DNA from: Streptomyces rhizosphaerihabitans
GTDB taxonomy: Bacteria; Actinomycetota; Actinomycetes; Streptomycetales; Streptomycetaceae
NCBI RefSeq assembly: GCF_025399795.1
Contig: NZ_JAODTZ010000008.1
Location: forward strand, 124,001 to 188,000
Direction of reading: 5' to 3'
Length of the DNA: 64,000 bases
Shown: piece after piece, positions 44,071-52,927 of the stretch
Position numbering within the stretch: position 1 is the first letter of the stretch
Layout: each line of letters begins with the position of its first letter
The notes under the pieces: generated by a model
Database searches by the model: none
What the model saw: the letters and a program-made list of their open reading frames with translations, nothing else
What the model was told of the DNA's origin: nothing
Program-made: the position numbers and the translations under genes

Positions 44071-46203
44071 TCAGCCGATCTGCGCGTTCTTGATCACGGT
44101 GGCCTGGTCGATGTCGGAGGTGCGCACGGTCACCGCGATCTTCCAGTCGCCCGCCATGGGGATCTGTACTCCGTTCGCCGCCCAGTGTCCGGTGGCGACC
44201 CGGTCGGGGGTCACGGGCAACGGGCCGACATCCTTCGCCGCGAGCGTGAAGGCGACCTTCACCTCGGGGACGTCGAAGGCCTTGCCGTTCGGGCGAACCA
44301 CGAAGACGTGCATCTCGTTGCCGCCGACACGGGCCGGGTCGAGGGTGACCTCCACCGTGCCCTTGCCGTCCTCGCCGCCCGTGTCGAACGGGATCTTCAG
44401 GGACAGCGGCCCGGAGCGCTGCGAGGCGGACGCGGTGGCCTGCCGGGCCGCCTCCGCCGTACGCCCCGGCTCGGTGGTCGTCAGCGCGGTGGTGACCGCG
44501 AGCAGGACGACCGCGACCCCGGCCTCGGCGAGTACCGAGCGGCGCAGGCCCGAGCGGTGCGGGTCGGCGTCGCGGACACGCTTCTCGCGGGTGGAGGCCA
44601 CGGCGGCCTGCTGCCGGGCGAGCTGGGCGGCGCGCCGGGAGTCGGCGGGAACGGTGGCGGGCGTCCTCGGCGCGGAGCGCTGCTCCACGACGGCGGCGGC
44701 CTCGGGAGCCGTCTCCTCGGCCAGCTGGGCCGTCCAGCGCCGCGAGATCCACGCGATGCCCACGAGGAGGGCCACCAGGCCGACCTTGACGAGCAGCAGT
44801 TGTCCGTACGTCGTGTCGGTGAGCGCCGACCAGGAGCCGAGCTGCCGCCACGACTGGTAGATCCCGGTGGTGACCAGCACGAGGACGGCGCCGAACGCGA
44901 GGCGGGAGAACCGGCGTACGGCCGTGGCCTCGATCTGTGCTTGTGCCGGCGCCCGGAACAGGGCCACCACCAGCGTCGACAGACCGCCGAGCCAGACCGC
45001 GACGGCCAGCAGGTGCAGGACGTCGACGGGCATCGCGATGCCCGGCTGGACGCCGGTCGAGGCGTGCTCGGCCATGGCCCAGGTCGCGGCGAGGCCGGCC
45101 GCGACGACCGCGCCGCCGATGGCGAGTCCGAAGGTGAGGTCGTTCTTCTCCGCGGCCAGGTTGTCAGCGTCCGTGTCCGCGGCGTCCTCAGGACCGCCGT
45201 TCGCCGCCTCGGCCGGTTCACCGCGCGTCGCCTTCGCGGTGACCGTCTGCGCGGCAACCGCGTGGGTGCCGGCCGCCTTCGCGCCAACCGCCTTCGTGGC
45301 GACGGTCTTGGTGTCCGCCTCGCCGGCGGATTCCTTCGTGCCGGCGGTTTCCGGGCCGGCTGTCCGTGCCGCGGTGGTGTCCCCTGCCCGGGCCGTGGCC
45401 GCCGCCCGTTCGTCCTCGTCCCGTTTGGCGTACGCGCCGAAGAGCACCGCGATGAACAGCGCCGCCGCGGCGAGCAGCAGCAGCCGCGACACCAGAGCCG
45501 CGCCCGACTTGGTCTGCAGCACCTCGCCGAGCAGGGTCAGGTCGAAGATGTCGCCGACCTTGCCGGACCCCACGTACGAACCGCGCAGGAGCAGCAGTGC
45601 GAGCGTGGAGGCGGTCAGCGTGAGCCAGCCGGAGACCACGACCCGCTGGACCGGCCGGATGCCGGAGCCCCGCTGCCAGCAGCCCAGCACGAAGGCGGCG
45701 CCGCCGACGAGCAGGATGAATCCCGCGTACGAGAAGTAGCGCGCGGTTCCGTAGAGGACGCCCACCACGCCGCCGCCCGCCGCCTGGTCGGACAACGCGA
45801 CGGAGGTCTGCGAGGGGGCGCCGACGGAGAAGGTGAAGGCACCGGAGACGGGATGGCTGTCCGCCGACACCACCTGGTAGGTGACGGTGTAGGTGCCGTC
45901 GGGCAGCCCCGGGCGCAGCTTCAGGCCGTAGGTGTCGCCGCCCAGGTCGCTCGCGCTCCCGGCGTCGACCCGCCCGCCCTTGGGGTCGAGCACCTGGAGC
46001 GATTTGTCGTTCAGCGAGACCTGTTCGGAGAAGGTGAGCGAGACCTGGGCGGGTGCCTTGTCGACCACCGATCCCTGCGTCGGGTTGCTCCCGGTCAGCG
46101 CGGCGTGCGCGGAGGCGGGCGCGGCGCCCGCCAGGAGCGCGCCGAAGACGGCGAGGAGCAGCAGCAGGAGGGTCCTGAAGCGGGGGGCGATGGTCAGTGT
46201 CAC
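44071..46203 (-). CDS. CopC-CopD fusion, copper-resistance membrane protein
   Basis: 710 aa. A signal peptide is followed by mature His33 (ASAH|AALTG) and a CopC beta-sandwich with a second His site (SADSHPVSG). An eight-helix CopD membrane domain follows, with a cytosolic insert of about 80 residues rich in Ala/Thr/Lys/Glu (about 270-350). The C-terminal extracellular domain (about 590-710) resembles a small FixH/YtkA-type beta domain. CopC/CopD take up or bind Cu(II) at the outer membrane face. GTG 46203 follows GGGAGG. It lies 13 bp after ecuC and 8 bp before dtpA, so it is co-transcribed with both. Confidence 0.9.
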   Translation of the reverse strand: MTLTIAPRFRTLLLLLLAVFGALLAGAAPASAHAALTGSNPTQGSVVDKAPAQVSLTFSEQVSLNDKSLQVLDPKGGRVDAGSASDLGGDTYGLKLRPGLPDGTYTVTYQVVSADSHPVSGAFTFSVGAPSQTSVALSDQAAGGGVVGVLYGTARYFSYAGFILLVGGAAFVLGCWQRGSGIRPVQRVVVSGWLTLTASTLALLLLRGSYVGSGKVGDIFDLTLLGEVLQTKSGAALVSRLLLLAAAALFIAVLFGAYAKRDEDERAAATARAGDTTAARTAGPETAGTKESAGEADTKTVATKAVGAKAAGTHAVAAQTVTAKATRGEPAEAANGGPEDAADTDADNLAAEKNDLTFGLAIGGAVVAAGLAATWAMAEHASTGVQPGIAMPVDVLHLLAVAVWLGGLSTLVVALFRAPAQAQIEATAVRRFSRLAFGAVLVLVTTGIYQSWRQLGSWSALTDTTYGQLLLVKVGLVALLVGIAWISRRWTAQLAEETAPEAAAVVEQRSAPRTPATVPADSRRAAQLARQQAAVASTREKRVRDADPHRSGLRRSVLAEAGVAVVLLAVTTALTTTEPGRTAEAARQATASASQRSGPLSLKIPFDTGGEDGKGTVEVTLDPARVGGNEMHVFVVRPNGKAFDVPEVKVAFTLAAKDVGPLPVTPDRVATGHWAANGVQIPMAGDWKIAVTVRTSDIDQATVIKNAQIG

Positions 46204-46216
46204 GGTGATGCCTCCC

Positions 46217-46705
46217 TCAGTGCCCGGTCTTCGGGTTGTACGTCGCGGATTTCACCGGCATGGAGATCCTGACCGTGCCGGACTTGGCGAAGTGCAGTTC
46301 CACGGACACCTTCTCGCCCTGTTCGGGCTTGTGGGTGAGCTTTGCGAACATGAGGTGGTTGCCGCCGCTCGCGAAGTCCAGGGTGCCCTCGGCGGGCACG
46401 GCGAATGATTCCTTCTCCCGCATGGTGCCGTCCTCGGTCGCGTGCATCGTGACCTCGTCCGAGAGGTCGCTGGTGACCGAGGTGAGCGTGTCGGCGCCGC
46501 CGGAGTCGGTGACGGTGAAGAAGCCCGCCGCCATCGTGTCCGTGCTCGGGGCGGGCATGTAGGCGCCGGTGACCTTGAGTTCGGGCCCGGCCGAGGACGA
46601 CGACGAGGAGTCGTCGGAACCGCAGCCCGACAGTGTCCCCGAGGCGGCTATGACCAGTGCGCCGGCGGCGAGGAGTCCTGCGCGACGACTCGGACGGCGG
46701 CTCAC
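46217..46705 (-). CDS. ecuC: PCu(A)C copper chaperone lipoprotein EcuC
   Basis: 162 aa. Lipoprotein signal with lipobox LSGC and lipidated Cys28. The PCu(A)C domain has the copper-binding pattern: Met-His (EVTMHATEDGTM) and H-x-M (GNHLMFAKL). In S. lividans the equivalent passes Cu(I) to Sco. The GTG at 46705 overlaps the sco stop (GTGA), so it is translationally coupled to sco, and the order Sco-EcuC-CopCD-DtpA matches that known pathway. The signal sequence is short but has a clear hydrophobic core. Confidence 0.92.
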   Translation of the reverse strand: MSRRPSRRAGLLAAGALVIAASGTLSGCGSDDSSSSSSAGPELKVTGAYMPAPSTDTMAAGFFTVTDSGGADTLTSVTSDLSDEVTMHATEDGTMREKESFAVPAEGTLDFASGGNHLMFAKLTHKPEQGEKVSVELHFAKSGTVRISMPVKSATYNPKTGH

Positions 46706-47355
46706 GGGGTCTTCCCCTCGGCGATCTTGGGAAGGTCCTTGGTGTAGTCGTCGACGGTGGCGCCCTCGCCGTACAGCACATAGCCCGCGTCGGTCTTCGG
46801 CGAGAAGGCGATGACCTGGGTGCCGTGCACGGAGACGACCTTGCCGTTCTTGTCCTTCGTGGTCGGCTCGATGGTGATGCCCAGGGAGCGGGCGCCGGCC
46901 TGGATCGTGGCGAAGTCGCCGGTCAGGCCGATGAAGTCGGAGTCGATGCCCTTGAGCCACGTACCGAGCGCGGCGGGGGTGTCGCGGGCCGGGTCGGTGG
47001 TGACGAACACGACGCGCAGTTTGTCCTGCTCGGTCTTCGGCAGCTGCTTCTTCGCGACCGCGAGGTTGTTCATCGTCAGGGGGCAGACGTCGGGGCAGTG
47101 GGTGTAGCCGAAGTAGACGAGCGTCGGCCGGCCCTTGGTCCGCGCGCGCAGGTCGTACTTCTTGCCGGTCGTGTCGGTGAGCACGAGGTCCGGCTTCTCG
47201 AACGGGTTGTCGAGGACCGTCGCGGCCTTGCCGGAGCCCGCCTCGGCGGATACGTCGGCGACCGGCTTGTTGCTGTCGTCGCCACTGCCGCAGGCGGAGA
47301 GGGTCAGAGCGGCGGCGGCGAACAGGGCGGCCATCGCGTACGTCTTCTTGCGCAT
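46702..47355 (-). CDS. sco: SCO1/SenC-family copper metallochaperone lipoprotein
   Basis: 217 aa. Lipobox LSAC with Cys22; thioredoxin fold with copper ligands Cys87 and Cys91 (CPDVCP) and a later His (VHGTQV). Family role: supply of copper to the CuA centre of cytochrome oxidase, and in Streptomyces also to GlxA through EcuC. ATG 47355 begins MRKKTYAMAALFAAAALT. It is the first gene of the four-gene copper operon. Its upstream gap holds two identical palindromes. Confidence 0.94.
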   Translation of the reverse strand: MRKKTYAMAALFAAAALTLSACGSGDDSNKPVADVSAEAGSGKAATVLDNPFEKPDLVLTDTTGKKYDLRARTKGRPTLVYFGYTHCPDVCPLTMNNLAVAKKQLPKTEQDKLRVVFVTTDPARDTPAALGTWLKGIDSDFIGLTGDFATIQAGARSLGITIEPTTKDKNGKVVSVHGTQVIAFSPKTDAGYVLYGEGATVDDYTKDLPKIAEGKTP

Positions 47356-47381
47356 AGAAAAATGTCCCAGATGTGAGCGCT

Positions 47382-47395
47382 CCGGTGCGCACCGG
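47382..47395. promoter_or_regulatory. palindrome upstream of sco, copy 1
   Basis: CCGGTGCGCACCGG, a perfect 14-bp palindrome 27 bp upstream of the sco start, identical to copy 2. Possible operator. No known regulator motif is matched. Confidence 0.45.
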
Positions 47396-47507
47396 GGGTC
47401 GAACGAGGCCGAAGGGCCAGGTCGGACGTGACCGGGGGCCGGTCCGAGCCGGGTCGGTCCTGTCCGAGCCGGGTCGGTCCGGGCCGGAGAGCCGCGTCCG
47501 CGACCCT

Positions 47508-47521
47508 CCGGTGCGCACCGG
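47508..47521. promoter_or_regulatory. palindrome upstream of sco, copy 2
   Basis: Identical CCGGTGCGCACCGG, 126 bp from copy 1. Between them lie two copies of a TCCGAGCCGGGTCGGTCC unit. Confidence 0.45.
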
Positions 47522-47561
47522 GAGCGGTTGTTTCTCAGTACCTCAGGTGGTTGCCGGCACC

Positions 47562-48296
47562 TCAGGCGGTCGTACGCCGCCGACCGGCCAGAACGCCGTA
47601 CGCCACGCCCGCCAGGCCGACGGCGATGCCGACGACGCCGAGCACGCGCGCGGTGGTGTCGCCGCCGTCCGAGGAGGAGGCCGCCTCGGTGGTGTCCTTG
47701 GCGGTCTTCTCGGTGTCGGAGGCGTCCTCCGCGACGGCGGACCCGTGATGGCCTTCCTCGGTCGCGGCCGAGAGCGCGAGCACCGGAGCCGGGTTCTCGG
47801 GCTCCTCCGCACCCTCCTTCTGCGGCTCGATCCAGCGCACGACCTCCTTGTCGGAGTACGTCTGGACGGCCTTGAAGACGAGTTCGTCGGTGTCCTCGGG
47901 AAGCGCGCCGATGGAGAGCGGGAACTTCTGGAAGAAGCCCGGCTCGATGCCCTTGCCGGCGGCGGTCCAGGTGACCTTGGTGACGGCCTCGCCGATCTTC
48001 TCGCCGTGCGCGGTGACCGGCTTGTCCAGCTTGGACTTGGTGACCTTCACGGTCCAGCCGTCGAGCGGCTGCGGCATGACGGAGGCCAGCGGGTGGTCGG
48101 CCGGGAGGTTCACCTCGACCTGGGTGGTCGAGGCGTTGTCGCGCTCGTTGGGCACCTTGAAGTTCACGACGGCGTAGCCGCCCTTGGCGGCCGCACCCTC
48201 GGGCTGCACGCTGACGTGCGCGAACGCGGGGGCGGACAGGGCGAGAACGGCCGTGGCGGCGACGGTGCCGACGGCGGCGAGACGAGAAGCCTTCAT
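47562..48296 (-). CDS. YcnI-type (DUF1775) copper-binding surface protein
   Basis: 244 aa. A signal peptide ends ...APAFA, which makes His27 the first mature residue (AHVSVQP). In YcnI this N-terminal His is part of a mononuclear Cu(II) histidine brace. A conserved Trp appears later in GWTVKVTKS. A Ser/Thr/Ala-rich stalk precedes a C-terminal transmembrane helix (VLGVVGIAVGLAGVAYGVLA) with RRR on the cytosolic side. ATG 48296 is chosen for the signal peptide. It lies upstream of sco on the same strand, in the copper neighbourhood. Confidence 0.9.
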   Translation of the reverse strand: MKASRLAAVGTVAATAVLALSAPAFAHVSVQPEGAAAKGGYAVVNFKVPNERDNASTTQVEVNLPADHPLASVMPQPLDGWTVKVTKSKLDKPVTAHGEKIGEAVTKVTWTAAGKGIEPGFFQKFPLSIGALPEDTDELVFKAVQTYSDKEVVRWIEPQKEGAEEPENPAPVLALSAATEEGHHGSAVAEDASDTEKTAKDTTEAASSSDGGDTTARVLGVVGIAVGLAGVAYGVLAGRRRTTA

Positions 48297-48528
48297 GGAA
48301 GGGAACACTCCACTTTCAGTCCAGTGACAAAGGGGACGCGCGTGTGCGTCGGTGTCCCGCGGAAGGGGCGAAACGGCGCCCGGGGGGACCCGGCGGGCAC
48401 GCGCGCGTGCGACACGACCGCGTCCCCTTCGAGAAGGTCCGTGAAGCCCGTGAGGCCCGTGGGGTCCGTGAGGTCGAGGACTCCGGGGGCTCGGGGAATT
48501 CAGTGGATTCCGTGAGCGGCGCGTCGTG

Positions 48529-49377
48529 TCAGGCGACGAGGACGAGTGCGGTGGAGAGGGGCGGCCCGCGGCGGACGACGGTGTGCTGAAGTGCGGTCGT
48601 CCGTGGGGCGGGAGGCGCGAGCAGCGCGGTGCGAGGCGTGCGCGCGACCTCGGGCGCCCCGGGAAGTCCCGTACGCAGGGCGCGTACGAGTGTCAGAGCG
48701 GCGCGCAAAGACCGTACGAGCGCCGCTTCGGTGACTCCCTGCGCCGAGAGCCGCATGAGACGCAGGAGCGCCAGGTCGCCGCGGCGCAGCACCCACCCGG
48801 CGGCGACGGCCGCGAGGACGTGGCCGAGCAGCATCGGCAGGGAGGGGAGCACCGGCATCGGGGCGCCCGCGGCGGCCGGTACGGCGTCCGCGGCATGGCG
48901 CATGGACGACGTCATGCCCGTCATGCCCGTCATACCCGTGTCGATCCGCGCGTCGGCGAGGATCTTCTGGGCCTGCACGGGACTGATCGCCGCCGCGGCG
49001 GTACCGCACACCAGGTGGGCGGCCCGCGCCACGAGCGAGGCGTCGGACATCGACATCCCCGAGGCCATCGAGCCCATGGACCCGGTGGCCGTCGTACCGG
49101 TCTGCAGGCCGAGTCCGAAGAGTGTGTGCAGCGTGGTCTGGCCGAACGCGAGGAGCGCCACGATGCCCGGCAGTGCGCGTTCGCGTCCCGCCAGCGCCGC
49201 GGCGACGGCGAAGACCGCCAGGAAGCCGGCGCCCAGCGTCCACAGGGGGACCGCGGCACAGGAGGCGATCCCGTGACCGGCCGCGGCCAGCACGACGCAG
49301 ACCGCGGCGAACACCGCGGCCCTCAGGGTCCGGAGGCCTGCTCCGGAGCGCGCCGAACGCTGGTGGGGGGCAGTCAT
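48529..49377 (-). CDS. Met-rich integral membrane protein, copper context
   Basis: About 282 aa with four or five transmembrane helices. Between helices are two Met-rich extracytoplasmic segments: SMGSMASGMSMSD (about 99-112) and TGMTGMTGMTSSMRHA (about 147-162), similar to Cu(I)-handling Mets motifs. No family is recognised. It is the most upstream gene of the minus-strand series that continues with the YcnI-type gene. I infer copper binding or sensing from the motifs and neighbours. The start ATG 49377 is preferred over codon 1 at 49437. The C-terminal 60 residues are Arg/Thr/Pro-rich. Confidence 0.78.
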   Translation of the reverse strand: MTAPHQRSARSGAGLRTLRAAVFAAVCVVLAAAGHGIASCAAVPLWTLGAGFLAVFAVAAALAGRERALPGIVALLAFGQTTLHTLFGLGLQTGTTATGSMGSMASGMSMSDASLVARAAHLVCGTAAAAISPVQAQKILADARIDTGMTGMTGMTSSMRHAADAVPAAAGAPMPVLPSLPMLLGHVLAAVAAGWVLRRGDLALLRLMRLSAQGVTEAALVRSLRAALTLVRALRTGLPGAPEVARTPRTALLAPPAPRTTALQHTVVRRGPPLSTALVLVA

Positions 49378-49522
49378 GGCGGGCTCATCATCGCACTGGG
49401 CGCCCGTGCCCCACTCGGCAGGTCCGATTGACGGCATGTGACCGGTCCGTCCGCAACGCGGCGTACCGCCGAAAGGCCGTCGTCATCCGCCGCCCTCCGC
49501 CGTTCGGCGTCAACTCGCGTGT

Positions 49523-49583
49523 GCATACACCGCCCCCTCATGTGAGCGCATCGGCCGTATGGGCGGCATCACGTCGTGTATGC
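49523..49583. promoter_or_regulatory. spaced inverted repeat in divergent promoter region
   Basis: GCATACAC (49523-49530) and GTGTATGC (49576-49583) are inverted, 45 bp apart, in the gap between the Met-rich gene (minus) and the anti-sigma-type gene (plus). Possible regulator sites. Confidence 0.35.
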
Positions 49584-49648
49584 GATTGCGCACGGGTGGT
49601 TGCGGCAATACGTAACGGTATGTCGAGCCGCGGCCGGGAGGCTGGAGC

Positions 49649-50104
49649 ATGAGCATCTGGTGGTCACTCCATTTGCGGCGCGAGGCTGCGAGTGTTCCGC
49701 TCGCCAGACGCCTGTTGCTCGGCACGATGGAGAGCGCGGGTGTCGACCCGGACATCTCGTACGACCTCTCCGTCGCTCTCACCGAGGCCTGTGCCAACGC
49801 CGTCGAGCACGGCGGGGACACCGTACGGGGTGACTCTTGCGAGGCGTACCGCGTGACGGCCTATCTCGACGGTGATCAGTGCCGTATCGAAGTCGCCGAC
49901 TCAGGGCCCGGGTTTCCCGCCGGGAACGCCCGCTCGCTGCTCCGCCAGGCCGGCGAGGACGCGGAGCACGGCAGGGGTCTGTGCCTGATCCGGGAGCTCG
50001 CCGACCACGTCCACATCGGCAACAAGCCGGGGCGCGGCGGTGCGGTGGTGAGCTTCGACAAGATCCTCAAGTGGAAGAAGGCCCCCTCGCTGCTGCCGGC
50101 TTGA
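49649..50104 (+). CDS. RsbW-type ATP-binding anti-sigma regulatory factor
   Basis: 151 aa, a single HATPase_c (GHKL) domain of the serine-kinase/anti-sigma class. N-box ALTEACANAVEHG, then DSGPGF and HGRGLCLIRELAD as the ATP lid. Proteins of this size in Streptomyces bind and hold a sigma factor or phosphorylate an anti-anti-sigma protein. Neither partner is adjacent here. ATG 49649 has GGGAGG upstream. A second HATPase of the same class is at 57578-58207. Confidence 0.88.
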   Translation: MSIWWSLHLRREAASVPLARRLLLGTMESAGVDPDISYDLSVALTEACANAVEHGGDTVRGDSCEAYRVTAYLDGDQCRIEVADSGPGFPAGNARSLLRQAGEDAEHGRGLCLIRELADHVHIGNKPGRGGAVVSFDKILKWKKAPSLLPA

Positions 50105-50348
50105 CGCGCCGAGCCGCGGCGACGTCCGGCCCCGCCGTCGGGGGAACCGCGGCCGTCGAGGGAACCCCGGCCGTCGGGCGAATCCCTCCGCTCCACGGCC
50201 GCGGCTCCGGCTTTCGAGGAACGCACAGGCCCGTCACAGCGTGCGCCCAGGTCCCTGAGGGCTGATGTGCCTAGTTTTTCATCGCACGCAGCCGGCTTCG
50301 TCTCCAGGTGCCTTCGCCGCCGGCGTCCTCACCAGAAGGGGTACGTGG

Positions 50349-51173
50349 ATGAGCAGCCGCGAGGACGACGAGGCGCTGGCGCGGGCAGCCGTGGCCGCGC
50401 TGACCCGGCAGTTGGAGCTGGCACCCAAACCCGGACTGCCCGATCCGCGCGATCTCCGCGCTCGGGCCACCCGGCGGGATCTCTGCTCCCTGCGCTGGTC
50501 CGCCAAGGCGCTGACGCCCGGCCTCGCGGCCATGGCCGCCGCCGCCCGCCGTACCGGCGGTGCCACGCCCGAACTCCGGGCGGAGCTGGGCGCGATCGGC
50601 CGGTGCACCGAGCATTCGGTGGCCCTGACGGGCGGCGGTCACCGTGGCGCCCTGTGGGCTCTCGGGCTGCTGGTCGCGGCGGTGGCCCTTGACCCGCGGG
50701 CCACCGGGTCCGACGTCACCGCGACCGCCAGGCGGATAGCGGCGCACGCCGACCGACGGGCACCGCGGCGGCCCTCCCGCGGCTCGTCCGTCTCCGCGAA
50801 GTACGGCGCGGCCGGTGCGCGCGGTGAGGCGCGTGCCGGATTTCCGCACGTGCGAAGGGCGTTGGACGCGCTCGCCGGCGCCCGCTCGGCGGGCGTGCCC
50901 GAGCCGTCTGCCCGTCTCGACGCCCTCCTCACCGTCATGTCCACCCTCCAGGACACCGAGTTGCTGTACACCGCCGGTCCCCATGGCCTCCGCCATGTCC
51001 AGGCGGGCGCCCGGGGCGTGCTGGAAGCGGGAGGTACGTCCACGGAGGCGGGGCGGGCGGGCCTGTCCGCCCTCGACGACGATCTCCACGCGCGCGGGTG
51101 GAGCCCCCGGGGCAGCGGCGGCCTGCTCGCGGGCGCGCTGTTCGTGGACGCTCTGCCGGTCACGCGCCTCTGA
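50349..51173 (+). CDS. triphosphoribosyl-dephospho-CoA synthase (CitG/MdcB-like)
   Basis: 274 aa. Resembles CitG/MdcB: GGGHRGALWALGLLVAA, LTVMSTLQDTELLYTAGPHGLRHVQ. Known members make the triphosphoribosyl-dephospho-CoA prosthetic group for the acyl carrier proteins of citrate lyase or malonate decarboxylase. None of those genes is in view, so the acceptor is unknown, and a nucleotide-transfer role on another carrier is possible. ATG 50349 has AGGGG upstream. A short GC-rich gap precedes it. It ends convergent to the aminopeptidase P gene. Confidence 0.82.
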   Translation: MSSREDDEALARAAVAALTRQLELAPKPGLPDPRDLRARATRRDLCSLRWSAKALTPGLAAMAAAARRTGGATPELRAELGAIGRCTEHSVALTGGGHRGALWALGLLVAAVALDPRATGSDVTATARRIAAHADRRAPRRPSRGSSVSAKYGAAGARGEARAGFPHVRRALDALAGARSAGVPEPSARLDALLTVMSTLQDTELLYTAGPHGLRHVQAGARGVLEAGGTSTEAGRAGLSALDDDLHARGWSPRGSGGLLAGALFVDALPVTRL

Positions 51174-51277
51174 CGCGCCCGTCCAGGTCCACTCCGGCAC
51201 CGGACCGGAAGCCGGAGTCCGCGCAGGGCCGCCCTCGTGATCACGCCGGAGTCCGGAGGCCGCCCCTCGACACACCG

Positions 51278-51311
51278 CCGGCCGGGCACCCTGGAGGGCA
51301 TCCGGCCGGCA
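51278..51311 (-). terminator. terminator between convergent genes
   Basis: 9-bp perfect stem (51278-51286 with 51303-51311), with an inner CCCT/AGGG helix. It lies 30 bp past the stop of the minus-strand aminopeptidase P gene. Confidence 0.7.
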
Positions 51312-51340
51312 GTCTCGTATCAGCCCTCGCGGGAACTGCG

Positions 51341-52828
51341 TCAGCCCTTGAGGGACGCCATCCAGGCCTCGACCTCGTCCGAGCGGCGCGGCAGGCCGGC
51401 CGACAGGTTGAGGTTGCCGTCCTCGGTGACGAGGAGGTCGTCCTCGATACGGACGCCGATACCGCGGTACTCCTCGGGCACGGTCAGGTCGTCCGCCTGG
51501 AAGTACAGGCCCGGCTCGACGGTCAGGCACATGCCCGGCTCCAGCGTGCCCTCGACATACGTCTCGGTGCGCGCGGCGGCGCAGTCGTGGACGTCCATGC
51601 CGAGCATGTGGCCGGTGCCGTGCAGGGTCCAGCGACGCTGGAGGCCGAGCTCCAGGACACGCTCGACCGGCCCCTCGACGAGGCCCCACTCGACGAGCTT
51701 CTCGGCCAGCACGTGCTGTGCGGCGTCATGGAAGTCGCGGTACTTGGCGCCCGGCCGCACCGCCGCGATACCGGCCTCCTGGGCCTCGTACACGGCGTCG
51801 TAGATCTTCTTCTGGATCTCCGTGTACGTGCCGTTGACCGGGAGCGTGCGTGTGACGTCGGCGGTGTAGAGGGTGTGGGTCTCGACGCCCGCGTCCAGCA
51901 GCAGCAGGTCGCCGGAGCGGACCGGGCCGTCGTTGCGCACCCAGTGCAGCGTGCAGGCGTGCGGGCCGGAGGCGCAGATCGAGCCGTAGCCGATGTCGTT
52001 GCCCTCGACCCGCGCGCGCAGGAAGAAGGTTCCCTCGATGAAGCGCTCGCTGGTGGCCTCGGCCTTGTCGAGGACCTTCACGACGTCCTCGAAGCCGCGC
52101 ACGGTGGAGTCGACGGCCTTCTGCAGCTCGCCGGCCTCGAACGCGTCCTTGACGAGCCGTGCCTCGGAGAGGAAGACGCGCAGTTCGTCGTCGTGCTCGC
52201 GGGTGACCTTGTCGGTCAGGGCGGCCTCGATCGCCGCGTCGTAGCCACGCACGACGCGGACCGGACCGGTGGCTTCCTTCAGCGCCGCCGGCAGTTCGCG
52301 GACGTCCGACGCGGGGATGCCGTAGAGCTGCTCGGCCTCGGCGAGGGAGTGGCGGCGGCCGACCCACAGCTCGCCCTGTCCGGACAGCCAGAACTCGCCG
52401 TTCTCGCGGTTGGAGCGGGGCAGCAGGTAGATCGTCGCCTTGTGGCCGTCGGCGGCGGGCTCCAGCACGAGGACGCCGTCCTCGGTCAGGTTGCCGGTGA
52501 GGTACGCGTACTCGACCGAGGCGCGGAAGGGGTACTCCGTGTCGTTCGAGCGGGTCTTCAGGTTGCCCGCCGGGATCACCAGGCGCTCGCCCGGGAAGCG
52601 CGCGGACAGCGCGGCTCGGCGGGCCGCGGTGTACTCGGCCTGCGCGATGGGCGTGAGCCCCCGCAGCTCGGTGTCGGCCCAGCCGGACTTCATGCTGTCG
52701 GCCAGCTCGTCGGACACGCCCGGGTACAGGCCGTTCTTGCGCTGCTTGATGGGCTCTTCCTCGCCCGCTTCGTCAGCGGCTTCGTCGAGCACGGCTTCCG
52801 GGGTCTCCGGGGTGAGCGCCTCCGACAC
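51341..52828 (-). CDS. pepP: Xaa-Pro aminopeptidase (aminopeptidase P, M24B)
   Basis: 495 aa. Removes the N-terminal residue before proline. An N-terminal domain (about 60-220) precedes the M24 catalytic fold with all metal ligands: Asp in LLLDAGVETHTLYTADVTRT (two), His in LHGTGHMLGMDVHD, Glu in TVEPGLY and VRIEDDLLVT. The first 30 residues are an acidic, disordered leader. GTG 52828 with AAGGAGG is a clear start. Monocistronic. Confidence 0.96.
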   Translation of the reverse strand: MSEALTPETPEAVLDEAADEAGEEEPIKQRKNGLYPGVSDELADSMKSGWADTELRGLTPIAQAEYTAARRAALSARFPGERLVIPAGNLKTRSNDTEYPFRASVEYAYLTGNLTEDGVLVLEPAADGHKATIYLLPRSNRENGEFWLSGQGELWVGRRHSLAEAEQLYGIPASDVRELPAALKEATGPVRVVRGYDAAIEAALTDKVTREHDDELRVFLSEARLVKDAFEAGELQKAVDSTVRGFEDVVKVLDKAEATSERFIEGTFFLRARVEGNDIGYGSICASGPHACTLHWVRNDGPVRSGDLLLLDAGVETHTLYTADVTRTLPVNGTYTEIQKKIYDAVYEAQEAGIAAVRPGAKYRDFHDAAQHVLAEKLVEWGLVEGPVERVLELGLQRRWTLHGTGHMLGMDVHDCAAARTETYVEGTLEPGMCLTVEPGLYFQADDLTVPEEYRGIGVRIEDDLLVTEDGNLNLSAGLPRRSDEVEAWMASLKG

Positions 52829-52927
52829 GGTCTGCCTCCTTGATACGACTCTGGACCTCCCCCATCGTACGGTCGTACTGAAGGGGGTCCAGGGCCGGAA
52901 GGCCTGTTACACCGGGTACCCGTCCGC

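Noticed and set aside
47428..47748. Plus-strand frames in the sco/ycnI gap
   Set aside because: They overlap ycnI antisense and are made of low-complexity repeats.
50105..50348. Possible extra gene between the anti-sigma-type and CitG-like genes
   Set aside because: Only short biased frames, with no ribosome-binding site. I see nothing there.
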